Notes under the pieces: model-generated
Told to the model about the DNA's origin: nothing
Databases searched by the model: none
What the model saw: the letters and a program-made list of their open reading frames with translations, nothing else
DNA from: Owenia fusiformis
Taxonomy: Eukaryota; Annelida; Polychaeta; Sabellida; Oweniidae
DNA: 64,000 nucleotides
Assembly: GCA_903813345.2 (NCBI GenBank)
Contig: CAIIXF020000009.1
Coordinates: 4,616,347 to 4,680,346, forward strand
Direction: 5' to 3'
Shown here: positions 51,001 through 61,480 of the stretch, in pieces
Numbering within the stretch: position 1 is the first letter of the stretch
Layout of the letters: every line of letters starts with the position of its first letter
Position numbers and translations under genes: made by a program

Positions 51001-53066
51001 TATGTCATATTCACATGCGGTATATGCCATATCCTGCAAGTGAGTATGACATATTCCGCAGGGGAGTATCGGGTATTCAAGAAAATCAATGTATCGCATA
51101 TTCATTGCGGAATATTGCATACTCACCTGCGGAATATGCCATATACCGCTGGTGAGTATGGCTTATTCACCCGTATCACAAATACCGTGCAAACATGAAT
51201 GTATGCCATATACCGCGTAACAATATTAACACTCGGGCTATTGCCCTCAGTCAATATGATGTTTTCCTTGGCCAATATCATATTTTCCCTCAGAATAAAA
51301 TTCATATTCAATCCCTCCCATTAAATTACCTCTATATATCACACATACATTTTTAAAATGCTACTTGGAGAAGTATTAGTACTCATTATAGAATTTCTGA
51401 TCTAATTGTGCCACCTTCACTTTCTTATATTTCTAAGGGGTAGGGGTCAACAAAGCCATATTTAAAATTCCAAATAGTATTGTATCATTACATTCTTTAT
51501 ATTACAATTCCCCACATAAATTGGAAATAATTTTAGATTACTTCTTAAAGCAGTATTGGTGCCAATTATTTCTCTGAAGCTGCAACAATAAAAATGGCGA
51601 GACTAAAAAACGAATGAAAATATGCTTATTTATTACTATAAATTGTGTTTTTGTCAAAACCGATCAACATATCTCCCTATAACTTTGGGAAACACTTGGC
51701 TACAGTGCTAGCAACATAATATGTATAAATCAGTGCTATAGTTAATGCATAACTGATTTTATAGAATGATAATATAGTACCCCCCTGAAATATTATTCTA
51801 GGGGGGTAAAACTGCCCAGAATCCTTCGTCCACAAACTAAAAAGACCCAGACATATATGAATTGATGCTAAATGAAGTCATCTTTCAGAAACATTATGTC
51901 TATCAAGTGGCCCTTGAACTTCCCAAAACCCATGCTATATCCTGGCCTAATACTGACACCAGAGAAAAATGCTTTGCTGCGCGCGTGACAATTTCCCGCA
52001 ACTTTCATTGCAGAGCGCAAATTTTACAAATAGCGCAGCTTACCGCATCTTTAAGACTTCAGATAGTTTTCTAGTCAGTATCGTCGATTCCTCAAAATCA
52101 GGGTTAAACAATTTTTCGAAAGACTTTTTAATGTCACGTACCGATTTACGTTTTCATGTAATATTGACAAAATCAGTGGTTAAGTGATCAACATTACTGT
52201 CTACACCTGGTTTACACGTTACAATATTCAAGTTTATGGACATGTATTTGAATATGAAGCAATTTTGATGACTGTCAATGAGAGAGACCCCAATCACAGG
52301 GCGCTCACATGGCACTACTTTTGTTCTTTTTCCATCGCAAGTTTAGCATACCTCGCGCCCTCTCAGATTTGAACTTCTGAGGTCAATTTGAAGCAGTTTG
52401 AAAAAATACCTTTTTGACCTTGAGGAGGTCATTGAAGGTCAAATCTTAATCTAAAGTCAGCCCTTGGCGTAGGATTTGATCCTATGTTTCAAATTAACTA
52501 ATAAAAATACATAGTCGGTCAGGAATGGCACATTGGAAAGACCATATGTGACATCACGAATAGTGTGATTGGCAACCTGGAAAGACAGGTAAACCTTATG
52601 AGGGTCCAGGGAACTGGGCATGTAAGTCATGGCAGAGAAGCCATATATGCAGTGTTGATGTGTAAAAGCCAGTCGGCTCCGTAGCTCAAGTGGTAGAGCA
52701 TCCGAGATCTAATCTGGAGGTCATGGGTTCAGTTCCCACCGAGGTGAAGTGACTTTTTCACATCATCACTTAGCCTAGGATTTGATCCTATGTTTCAAAG
52801 AAACTAACTCTATGTAACAATCCACCAATAAAAGTATATCTCTGTAACAGAAATGGATATATTTTACCACTCTATTATAGTACAAGTAAAAGCTTTACCA
52901 GAAATATAGCAATTGACAAAATCATAACCCATGCCTTAATTATTTTATCTCCAGACGAAAATGTACTTCTGACTTATGGGGTACGGACCAGTGGTCCTCA
53001 CGAAAACTATGGGTCAATGGTGGATGCAGGGCCAAATTTTGCGTAACATATACTGCAGCACCATAG
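42069..53066 (+). CDS. TED-E: secreted Thr-repeat/TSP1x3/EGF/DUF3011-like protein
   Basis: Exons: 42069-42120 (leader [18 protein letters not shown], phase 1), 45604-46134 (Thr/Pro, nine units), TSP1 at 46561-46734, 46893-47066 and 47250-47423, half-EGF 47570-47659, linker 47983-48027 ([15 protein letters not shown]), EGF 48365-48481, 49682-49808 and 52955-53066 (TAG). Sum 1596 nt = 531 aa. The leader differs from that of A, B and D, and its assignment rests on a TATA box, a signal-peptide-like sequence and matching phase; intron 1 (3.5 kb) holds a LINE and a mariner. The EGF exon uses a GTTGGT donor. TSP1 copies vary more than elsewhere (CGDGEQ, CGDGDK, WSEWG, SCYDGD). DUF3011-like end intact: [15 protein letters not shown]. 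Poly(A) signal AATAAA at 53199-53204. Confidence 0.85.
42257..44020 (-). mobile_element. LINE (L1/Tx1-like RT) remnant, 3' portion
   Basis: The minus strand reads as a decayed reverse transcriptase: [19 protein letters not shown] and [14 protein letters not shown] (43987-43739), [18 protein letters not shown] near 43560-43620, and a C-terminal tail in 42700-42257. The catalytic F/Y-A-D-D box reads HAHD (43697-43686), so two key residues are gone. Frames are broken by several shifts. The N-terminal part continues past the mariner at 45052-45240. It lies in intron 1 of TED-E, antisense to the gene. Confidence 0.8.
44021..45051 (+). mobile_element. mariner-like transposon, internally deleted, 1031 bp
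   Basis: Perfect 27-bp terminal inverted repeats (44021-44047 and 45025-45051) starting CGAGGGGGTATCATTAATTA, flanked by TA on both sides (44019-44020, 45052-45053). It is inserted into the LINE RT domain; both sides read on as one RT when the element is ignored. It carries a 125-aa ORF. Confidence 0.92.
44432..44809 (+). CDS. mariner transposase N-terminal DNA-binding part only
   Basis: 125 aa from ATG 44432 ([19 protein letters not shown]) to TAG 44807. It carries the two helix-turn-helix segments of mariner/SETMAR-type transposases: [20 protein letters not shown] followed by [17 protein letters not shown], then [19 protein letters not shown] and [16 protein letters not shown]. The protein stops just where the catalytic DDE/D domain should begin, and only about 240 bp separate it from the right terminal repeat, so the catalytic part is deleted. 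Such a product could at most bind the transposon ends; activity is not implied. The 5' context lacks a promoter I can recognise. Confidence 0.8.
   Translation: MNSKELNVNIRSVIKYNAIRGIPALDTLRGLHEVYGQENVKRSTVYRWYSTFKDNGNHTVFDAPRCGRKADTVIPENIKLIEDIISMDGRHTITELCIMSGLKYSSVQKILTQELSMTRVSAHEI
45052..45240 (-). mobile_element. LINE RT remnant, upstream portion
   Basis: Minus-strand reading includes [40 protein letters not shown], with a shift, typical of the segment just before the first catalytic Asp box in L1/Tx1-type RTs. It joins the fragment at 42257-44020 across the mariner insertion. Confidence 0.7.
45335..45535. repeat. diverged copy of the foldback family at 7740-7925
   Basis: GACAATGCAAAAAGTACAT, CATGCTCCTCTGATGTTTCT and GGTAAGATAAGATGATTTGTG match 7760-7830 in order and orientation; similarity continues through CTACTCCTCA. 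It ends just before TED-E exon 2. Confidence 0.65.
45639..46097 (+). repeat. 51-bp coding minisatellite, 9 units (TED-E)
   Basis: Eight near-identical units [17 protein letters not shown] and one terminal variant ([17 protein letters not shown]). All use LEP where the other genes have LIP, and the DNA of neighbouring units is almost identical, a sign of recent homogenisation within this gene. Confidence 0.9.
48482..49681. other. TED-E intron 8, nothing recognised
   Basis: 1.2 kb AT-rich intron between the EGF exon and the first DUF3011-like exon. Its 3' part (about 49540-49680) is homologous to the matching introns of TED-B and TED-C. No element ends or coding signals seen. Confidence 0.5.
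50545..51331. repeat. foldback element filled with GCGGAATATGCCATA-type palindromes
   Basis: The outer arm AGGTTATT...TTGAATATGAATTTTATT is mirrored by AATAAAATTCATATTCAATCCC at the right end; same family as 23562-23748. Between the arms about a dozen copies of short words such as CATATTCACCTGCGGAATATGGCATA occur in both orientations. Non-coding; lies in TED-E intron 9. Confidence 0.7.
52470..52799 (+). repeat. candidate tRNA-derived SINE with long flanking direct repeats
   Basis: A 24-bp direct repeat starting TAGGATTTGATCCTATG flanks the unit (52470-52493, 52776-52799). Inside, 52677-52750 reads like a decayed tRNA: box A TAGCTCAAGTGG, D-stem GCTC/GAGC, T-arm GGGTTCAGTTCCC. The acceptor stem does not pair, so it is not a tRNA gene. 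Confidence 0.5.
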
Positions 53067-53198
53067 AATGGATGTGTGTGGACGTTCCTCTACAATTACC
53101 TGAAAAACTACTCCCTCTCCTGCGTAATAAATAAAACTTCCTATAACAATTTGGTTCAAGTTCGACAAGGACTCGGCTAGGAGAGGCACGTCAGCTAA

Positions 53199-53204
53199 AA
53201 TAAA
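53199..53204 (+). terminator. poly(A) signal of TED-E
   Basis: AATAAA in the context CAGCTAAAATAAACTAG, 133 nt after the stop; same context as after TED-B. Confidence 0.5.
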
Positions 53205-53481
53205 CTAGATTGTTTCTAATCATACAGTGATTTTTGAATGAACATAATAAATCAGCAAAATAAACGGCAATATTTGTGCAGTTGAACTGTTTATAATTGC
53301 AAATAATACAGCTTGAAAATGTATAAACGTATAAAGCTATAAAGATAATCTAGTTGAAAACTAGTTGAAGGTTTAAGTGTCTCACACATTTAGGAATCTC
53401 TGTGATCAAGTAGTTTGCCTATTCTGGTATTTTCTTAAGTCTGTTCTGTTTTGTACTCGTATATCACTTCATTATAATGCA

Positions 53482-53945
53482 GCAAAACCGCATGAATGCG
53501 ACGTTCCCATGCAACATCCATGCAGCAAAATTAAAACTAATTCATGAAAACCATGCAAAGTCCATTCAAATACATGCACAGTCCATTCATCATCCATTCG
53601 AATCCACGCAAGGCACTCTAATCCACATGCAAAGTACATGCAGACTGCGAGAAATATATTCCATGCAAAATTTCATGCATCTGAATGGGTTTATATGAAA
53701 GGCATGCGATCCACATGCGATTTTGCAAGGACTTTGATGGTCCATGCAACATCCATTCATATCCATGCTCATTCCATGCAGCATCCATTCAAATCCATGC
53801 AATGTACGTTAATCCGAATGCAAAGTCCATGCAGGCTGCGAGAAATATTGTTAATGAGGGCCGTGCACTGTCCATGGGAAATTGAATGCAACTGAATGGG
53901 ATTCTATGAAAACCATGGAATCTCCATGCAATTTGCATGGCCAAA
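53482..53945. repeat. array of CCATGCA/CCATTCA words
   Basis: About 460 bp built from degenerate copies of TCCATGCA, TCCATTCA and AATCCATGCAA, with a larger duplicated block (CATGCA-ACTGCGAGAAATAT, near 53638 and 53830). Stops are rare in several frames on both strands because of the repeat, so the ORFs here are not evidence of a gene. Confidence 0.75.
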
Positions 53946-55080
53946 ATTTGTTTATCATTTTGGTCACATGGCCAAGCGAACACCGTAAATGACAGTTATG
54001 GAAATTCAAAAACGACTCTGAATGTGATTGGCTTAAGTTACCAACAGTCCCCCGTGGCCTTCAAATGCTGCGAACTCATGTAGTTGTTCTGTTGATTTTC
54101 TCAATATCAGCAATATTATACCCCTAAGTGGGTCTCATGTTATAAATAAGGTATGTGAGGTATGATATTTATAAAGGGACATCACCGATTTTCCGGGAGA
54201 GAAACCTATAGCATAAGGTAGCTTTAAAGGATTGGTATCGATCTGGTGAACTTTTTAAACATGTTTCTCTTAAACCAGACATCAACAAATTCTGAACATT
54301 TTACACATCGTCAATTCAATGGTCATTTGAATGGTGACACTATAATTTGAAATAAAAATATATACTTTTCTCTATATTGCTTTAGAAAACACATCAGATA
54401 CTTATTTTGTTCTTCTTGGTATCATATGTTCGGAATGAAATGAAACATCTATTCGAAACCTAGGATGAAGAAAAGAATTTTTTTTCATCCTAGTCGAAAC
54501 TCATTGGAACAAAACAACATAAACAAAACATGTTTAGGTCTCTCAATATTGTAATTGTACAAAGGAAAGTTTGGTTGATTTAAAAAAAGTATCTTGTGAA
54601 TGAAATAAAAGATTTATCTTAATTTTTATATATTTTGGGGGTTTTTGTTTTAAATTTTTTATTGAAAATCAACCTAAAATTTCCTCTGTATAACTATAAT
54701 ATTGAGAGGTCTAAAATAAGAAAATGTTGTATATGCTATTTTGTTCTAATAAGGTTCGGAAATATATTTTATTTCATTCTCAAGAATTGGTAGAAAGGAA
54801 CAAAAACATTTGCACTTTAAGAGAAAAACATTGTTAAATTCAGGTATCACCATCATATCGATACATATCCTTTGAAAATATTCAGACATAAAAAAAAATT
54901 GCTCGTTCGGGTGAGCCACCGCTTTATGCTTTAACCCTTAAATCGTTTGCCAGATCTGCCACCCCCCCCCCCCCCCGCCCCATCCAAGGATTTTTTTAGA
55001 ACATTTGTTGAAGTTGAGTCTCTTGGCCTGAAACGTTCTGGCTTTTTTAATTAAAGAAGGCATGTTTAGCGAAACAATTT
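53946..55080. other. intergenic, no gene seen
   Basis: AT-rich; a C-run at 54960-54976 is the only notable simple repeat. No family recognised. Confidence 0.5.
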
Positions 55081-55084
55081 TTAT

Positions 55085-57540
55085 TTTTTATTTTTTTTTA
55101 TTTATCTATTTGGAATTACACTTTTACAACAGTGGCACACTAAAATTAGGTGCATCCAGGTAAAATATCCATTAAAATGGTTACATCTTTACTTTAAAAG
55201 TTATGACTATAAATCTGTTTTAAAAAATTCTTTGACACTTTATCAAATTTACAATAAAAGTCATGTCCTCCAATCATTGCTCCATCTCCCAAAATCCAAA
55301 CAATTTTCTGTTCAATTGGTAAAGCAAAAAACAGAGTACATATATTTGGATCAATATTAGTGATTGAGTTATAAAATAGTATACGGTAATCGTTAAAATG
55401 GGGACATATTAAGAGTCTGTGTGTCATATCTTCTACGCTATTCAAGTTACAATATGTGCATTTATCGTCCAGTGGATCATTACTCTGATTTCTCCATTTA
55501 CAGGTTTCAGATCTTAATTTGAATCTACCACTCCTTGCAAGGAATTTATATTTGCATCCTAGGAAGTCATTCGAGAATGTTCGAAGGTATTCTTCCTTGC
55601 CATATCTGTTCTTTAAATGTACATAGGTTTTAAGACTAGTCATATTATTAACACTGTCACTAAAATCGCTTTTCAGCTTATCAGACATATTACATTCAAA
55701 CATCTGTTTTAGATCACTAAAATCAGTATTAAAATCTAGATCATATTTGTTAAGGATTCTATAGACACTACCAATGAAATCCCAACCCAATTGCTTACCC
55801 TTCTGGGCTCTTATTTCCATGTCGTTAAGTAACCTTGCATGTAAGTTGTCTTTGTTAAGGGACTTCAGGTAAATATAGTAATTTATCATGCTCTTTTCCA
55901 ACAATGTTTCTATGGGCTTCCAGCCTAGGTCACCAAACAGGGCAACTTTGGCAGGTTTGCAATGGACATCCATTATGGCGCATCCCACATTATATTGTAT
56001 GGATGACATTTTATTAATGTGCGACTTTTTGTCTAGTAAAAGTATTCCAGACCCGTGTAAGAGTGATGGGACTACTACCGTTTTATAAAGTCTATCACCG
56101 AAAGTGATTCTATTAACATTCAAGTGCTTATTCAGAATTGATGTCACATAGCCTTTTAACTTCTTTCCCTTTGGGACTATCAAATTCATAAGATGGGTAT
56201 GATCTTTTAATGATCTGTCAAATAAGACACCTATTTAGTCTAAGTATTTGTAAGTTTTTACCTCTGAAATTCTTAAGTCACCAAATGGCCACTTCTTCTC
56301 AAAATCAGTTTTTTGGCCTACAATGAGAATTTTAGACTTTTTCTCACTGAACCTGAATCCCCATTTGGTAGCAAAATCATTAGTTATTGTTAACAGACTT
56401 TTTAGTTGTTCTTCAGACTGAGCCATCAGGACTATGTCATCAGCAAACATAAGAAGTGGAATTTTCTGGTTCTCGAATGAAAGACCGAGTTGCGATTTCA
56501 TAAGCTCATCTTGCAAATCTGTCATAACAATAGAGAACAGCGTGGATGATAATACACAACCCTGCTTAACTCCAAACGATTCATCGTCATACCAATCAGA
56601 TTCAATATTATCAAAAACAACTTTATTTTTTAAACCGCTGTAGGCTTCCCTTATTAAGTTCCAGGCCTTTCCACGAACCCTTTTGCCATAATTGTACAAA
56701 CATTAAATCCCTATTCATTACATTATACGCCTTTGAGATATCAAGAAAAGCCGTAAATGTTTTGAGCCCACGGGTTTTCCTTAATCCACATAGGTGTTTG
56801 AGGGCAAATATGTTGTTCTCAAGCCTTTTCCCATTACGGAAAGCCCCTTGAAAGTCACCATATATGTTTTCTTTTTCGCAGAAAGTGGTCATGCTACGAT
56901 TTAAAATTGCACAAAAATTTTTGAAAACATTTGAACTAAGAGTAATTCCTCTATAGTTATCAAAATCTTTCCGGTCTGAATTTTTATGAAGAGGTTTAAC
57001 GATTCCCTCTTTCCATTCTTGTGGAAATTTTTCAAGTGCTTTGAAAATATTGAACATTTTATTAAGTGAATAAGCTATTGTCTGCCCTCCATATTTAATT
57101 GGAATTCATTAGGTATTCTGTCTGTCCCGGCTGCTTTCCCATTGTTTAAGGATTTGATTTGATTAGCTATAATCGTTTCATTCATTTCAATTTGATCAAG
57201 CGTTGAATTACTGCCTGCATAATGTGTGTTTTGCACTTCAATATCATCAATCTTAGACTTATTTTGTTCATTTTTATCACTAGGTTTTGTATTGGCATTA
57301 CGCTCTCCAACCTTTGACCAATAGCCTTTCATTATAATGCTTACTTCACGGGGATCATCAACGATGATGTCTTTATCAAGGGGGTGCCTGATTTGAATAG
57401 GGGAGTTCTGCTGACGATTAAACATATTTAGTGTACGCCAATAGCTTCTTGCGCTTGATGATTTGTTGTTACAATTTTGAGTGATTATTTTTATATGATT
57501 AGAAATTAAAAACAATTGTGACTCTAACCTCCTAGGGGGA
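55085..57540 (-). mobile_element. decayed LINE with reverse transcriptase
   Basis: Minus-strand segments in order: 57515-57075 (ends in NNGKAAGTDRIPNEF, the RT 0/1 region), 57057-56623 (FPQEWKEGIVKPLHK, DFDNYRGITLSS, FQGAFRNGKRLENN, AFLDISKAYNVMN), 56699-56235 (GVKQGCVLSSTLFSI, LLMFADDIVLMAQ: intact FADD, GFRFSEKKSKILIVG), 56189-55194 (C-terminal region ending with the Cys/His cluster CTYCNLNSVEDMTHRLLICPH). Two frameshifts (about 57090 and 56690) and a stop (about 56235) break it. The 3' end is an A-rich AAATAAAAAATAAA-like tail near 55085-55110. No endonuclease domain seen, so it is 5'-truncated. Confidence 0.85.
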
Positions 57541-58190
57541 AAGTTGAGCCGATAAAAGTTACTGATGTGCCCAAATTGTCAGTATTTTCCAATTGTGTTT
57601 TTAGAATAGGATTTTCTTCATTGATTAATTGAGTGTACAGTTCAGATAAAGAAGTTTTTTGGCCTTTTGTCCTTCTCAAACTGTACCAATCACAACGAAT
57701 GTGCTAGCCATGCGCAAAACTAATTAGTACTGAACGTTATCCGATTAATCATTTCAATGAGCCGAAATCATGAAAATAACTAATTTTCTCTTTCCATTAT
57801 ATTGACCGATCTGGACATTTCTCACTCATATACGCTTATTACTATACACTAGCCAATTGCCCCTTTTCATTTTTTTGAGACGCAATCGAAATTTCATATT
57901 AGCATAAATACAACAACGTTCAAAATGTTTTTTTCTATATATTGCGATGTTTTTCTTTCCCGATGGATCTTAAATATTATGCCAAACATGTACTTTCTTT
58001 ACAGCTTTGCTTTGTGACTACTGTTATCATTTGCAAGAGCTCATTTTCAGGTTCATAGCGTTTCCTCGATCAAAAATGTAAACTTCGACTCCAACTTTTA
58101 AATATGGTTAATTAATTAAGATACATTTACATTATGTTAACTCAAGCAAATAATTATAACAACTACATTATTTCTGAGAAGTACTGACAC

Positions 58191-58673
58191 CTAAGCAATG
58201 TAGCCCAGTGGCGTAGAGACTACGGACTAATCGTGATCGAACGTAGTGTGATACGGAGTTCCCAAGTTCGAGCCGCAGGTATGGAGTATTTTTGATTATT
58301 GCACTACAGAACACCCGGTATAACTATAACAGTTTTGAGCTATGTTGGTACCTGAGCAGTGTAGCCTTGTGGTGTAGAGACTAGAGACTAATCGTGATCG
58401 AACGTAGTGGGATACGGAGGTCCCGCGTTCGAGCCGCAGGTACGGAGAATTTTTGATTATTGCACCACAGGACACCCGGTATAAGTATTACATTTTTGAG
58501 CAATGTTGACACCCGAGCAGTGTAGCCTGGGTGGTTAGTGACTGTGGTCGTGCGTACCGAGGGATACAAGGTCCCGCGTTCGAGCCTCGGGTACGGCGTT
58601 CTTGATAATAGTTCTACAGGGCACTCGGCCCGAAGGTCCAACCGTTTACCGGCCCTTGGCATGGGTCGGTTCT
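58191..58673 (+). repeat. three tandem 161-bp tRNA-like (SINE-type) units
   Basis: Unit starts (CTAAGCAATGTAGCC, CTGAGCAGTGTAGCC, CCGAGCAGTGTAGCC) fall at 58191, 58352 and 58513, exactly 161 bp apart. Each has a box-A-like TAGCC-xxG-TGG segment and a box-B-like GTTCGAGCC about 55-65 nt later. Units 1 and 2 continue to ACACCCGGTATAA; unit 3 diverges after CGTTCGAGCC and runs into a unique GC-richer tail to about 58880. Confidence 0.7.
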
Positions 58674-59589
58674 CTGACTGCTCTTGTCGGAGACAGATTG
58701 TGAGACTGTGGTTGGTTCCTCCACTGACGGGCTATAGTAGACGCCGGGAGTCATACAGTATGGTAGTGGGCCCCCACCAAGGGCAGTAGTGGAACGACAC
58801 GAATCGGTCCCAGTATGGTTGCCTTGCAACTGAAGCGACTCGAGGAAATCATGCCATTCACGGTGACCCAGAAAAGACTTTTGCTTTTTGATTGAACTTA
58901 TTTTGTTATAGCAATTAAAACTAAAATAAATTTATTTCAACCATGGATACTTACCATTTATTGTGTAGTTCGTTTAAAACAAGAAAGTTGAAAGCTCTTG
59001 AGTTCAAGCAATGTAGGTCCGATCAAGAATTAAGTCTTTTTTATTCTAGGTCCGAATAATGGACCGATTTACCAAATTCTTCATCTTCGTTCACCCAGCA
59101 CCCGTAGGTCGAAGTAAAGACCGAACGCCTGAAGAAGACTACAAAGATGGAAATTCACAGGTTGATTTAAGACGGCAATGCTTTTTGTTGGACAAATGAA
59201 TGAATGAGACATCTATATTCGATCCAATATTCCTTATTTTCCTTAAAAGCAATTGCCGCGACATCTATATTTTTTCTTTATTCTGAGAGATTATATTTTT
59301 GTTACATCTGGTCCAGCGTGCAAAACTTATATATGTCAATATGATATTACACGGTGTTCATAAAGTCCCTTTACACTTTTCACATACTTTGTATTGGAGT
59401 AAGAAGACTTATACATGGGTCACATTTGCTGCGATTCATCGGCCGGCGCCCGGCCGATTGAGTATTATGTTCAATACTATTCATTACTGTTCATTACTAT
59501 GCAACCTGTAATACATTAAAATTGATAGTGACAAAAAGTTCACAACGTGGAGAGTAGCACTTCAGACTAGACTAAAGGTCAGTACTTCA

Positions 59590-59894
59590 CACTGGCGGAT
59601 TAGGGGGGGGGCCTGGGGGCCCAGCCCCCCCCCCTTGGGTGGGCCCAGAAAAAAAATTGGGGCCAAAAAAGGCCTTCAGGCCCCAAAAGTGGGCCTCTTT
59701 GGTCATTACTGGGCCTTTTAAGGCCTTATTTTTAATTTCAGGCCACATTTTGAAGAAAATGGGCCTCAAAATTTCAAAATTTGGGCCCACTTTTGGGTTT
59801 TAGGGCCCAAAATTTTTTTCGCGCAAGCACGGAATTTTTTTTCTTTAACCTGATATTTGCCTCCCCCCCTTATGGGTTCCCAGATCCGCCTCTG
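59590..59894. mobile_element. MITE with GGCGGAT ends, 305 bp
   Basis: Begins CACTGGCGGATTAGGG, ends CCCAGATCCGCCTCTG; 5-bp target duplication CTTCA (59585-59589, 59895-59899). Interior is G/C-run rich with GGGCC words. Same duplication length as the CAGGCCCG family, so possibly the same transposase class. Confidence 0.7.
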
Positions 59895-59899
59895 CTTCA

Positions 59900-60900
59900 C
59901 AGTGTATTTTTTCTACAATTGTAGGTAAAATATATTCTGATGTATGACAAAATATGTAAAAAAATAAGAAAGATTGGCCATTTAGTTATTTCTGATCATG
60001 AAGAGTGTTTTAACTTAACATTGTCCTCAACAGGAAGCATGTAGTTACTTTTGCAAAAAATAAATTTTCTGATACGTTCGTTGAAATGTATATTTATAAA
60101 ATTCAAAATTCATAACCCATATTTTAACATTTGGGTTTATCTAATTTGTTCAACATACAGATCTTTACCTTATAATAATTAGGTTTTGCCCAGTTCAAAA
60201 CAATATGATCTTAAGGTCAATTCACACATTTCCTTCCTACATGGCTACTTGATAATATTTTTGATTTATAGAAAGTTTGATAAAAAGAAGGTGTGTACTG
60301 TATGGGTATTTATGTTATTGTTGGCGTTTGTCTTTTGTGTCGAATCATTAGTCTTACAGTTAAATGTCAGAGAGCTAACTACTAGTATATAATGTCATAG
60401 TTAACTTTCATATACCACAGCCCTCTCTCACATCGCGGCATTTTTAAATAAACGTGTTATATTTCCATTGCAACTTTTGGCAACCTTATGGCACATGTAT
60501 TTGATGGCCATTTTAATTGGAAGACATTTCAATACTTTTATTGTGCGACATTTTGATTCAGTCCCATTTGGCTCATAAAAATACGGCCATCTTTCGTCCT
60601 AAAAGACCCGCATATATATCACTTATTCACAAACACCAACTACATGGCAAAATAAACACGACTGCTAGAGTAGACACACTTCTTTTATAGTATCTTCTGA
60701 TATATGTTAGATGAAATATTGGCCGATCGTCGAATGCCGAACACATATCGAACACCAACCACCGAGGCCAAACACCCTCCAGAAAACGTGGAACCTAAAG
60801 TTTTGTTTCAATAAAGGTTGAAACTGAATTCGCGTTTTGTGGTGTTGGATATATTGGTGTATTAGTACGAGCCAACAATTTCAAAAAGACCTCAGTTAAG
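59900..60900. other. intergenic, no gene seen
   Basis: AT-rich with short ORFs; nothing recognised. Confidence 0.45.
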
Positions 60901-60909
60901 CTTAGGTTA

Positions 60910-61480
60910 AGTTGTCCTGTTTAAAAGTCCATATTCCTATTGTTGAAAATGGATTCTAGCAATACTATCCCACATGAATCTACTTGTAAGACTCGTTCAA
61001 CTTGAGTCCTTCTGAGAAAATGAGGATTTTAGCACGGGTGCATACTACCGAACATGGTGGCATACATGGTGGTATTCCGATGCTAAGTCATTTCATTTCA
61101 TTTATTTATTTTCAAACATCTGGTGAAACATACAAATAAGGCGGATGACACCCTAATGGGCATATTATCCGCACAGAGAAGATGAACATGACAAGCAGTG
61201 TTGTGTAAATTATGTATCTCCAGCCTCGCACTCCCCACCCCCATCCCCCACCCGTCAGCATGGTCTTAACAATATGGAAAGTAAACTGGGTTGCCAGTTA
61301 CAGTCTCTGAGCAGTATAAGTCATTATTCAACAGTGTATATCGCCATGTTAAGGCGACGTACCTTTGCTAATATCCTCATTTTCTCGAGTTGAACGAGTT
61401 TCAACAAGTAAATTCATATTGGATGGATAGTATTGCTAGAATCCCTTTCAATAGTAAGAATAAGGATTCTTGGACAGTAC
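60910..61480. mobile_element. foldback element interrupted by a LINE tail
   Basis: Left arm (about 60915-61080: GGATTCTAGCAATACTATCC, AGACTCGTTCAACTTGAG, GAGAAAATGAGGATTTTAGCA) is mirrored by the right arm (about 61325-61480: TGCTAATATCCTCATTTTC, GAGTTGAACGAGTTT, GGATAGTATTGCTAGAATCC). The loop carries the LINE piece at 61091-61318. Confidence 0.75.
61091..61318 (-). mobile_element. LINE 3'-end fragment with target duplication
   Basis: 228 bp almost identical to 21691-21918, the 3' untranslated end of the LINE there. Flanked by TAAGTCATT on both sides (61084-61092 and 61317-61325), a target-site duplication; the simple-repeat tail overlaps the left copy. Confidence 0.85.

Noticed and set aside
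52677-52750. Functional tRNA gene
   Set aside because: Box A and D-stem look right, but the acceptor stem does not pair and box B has a mismatch.
53590-53895. His/Met-rich ORFs in the CCATGCA array
   Set aside because: Overlapping ORFs on both strands follow from the repeated word; no domain or splice context.
56235-57515. LINE ORFs as host genes
   Set aside because: They carry RT motifs in order on one strand, with frameshifts and a stop, and an A-rich 3' tail.
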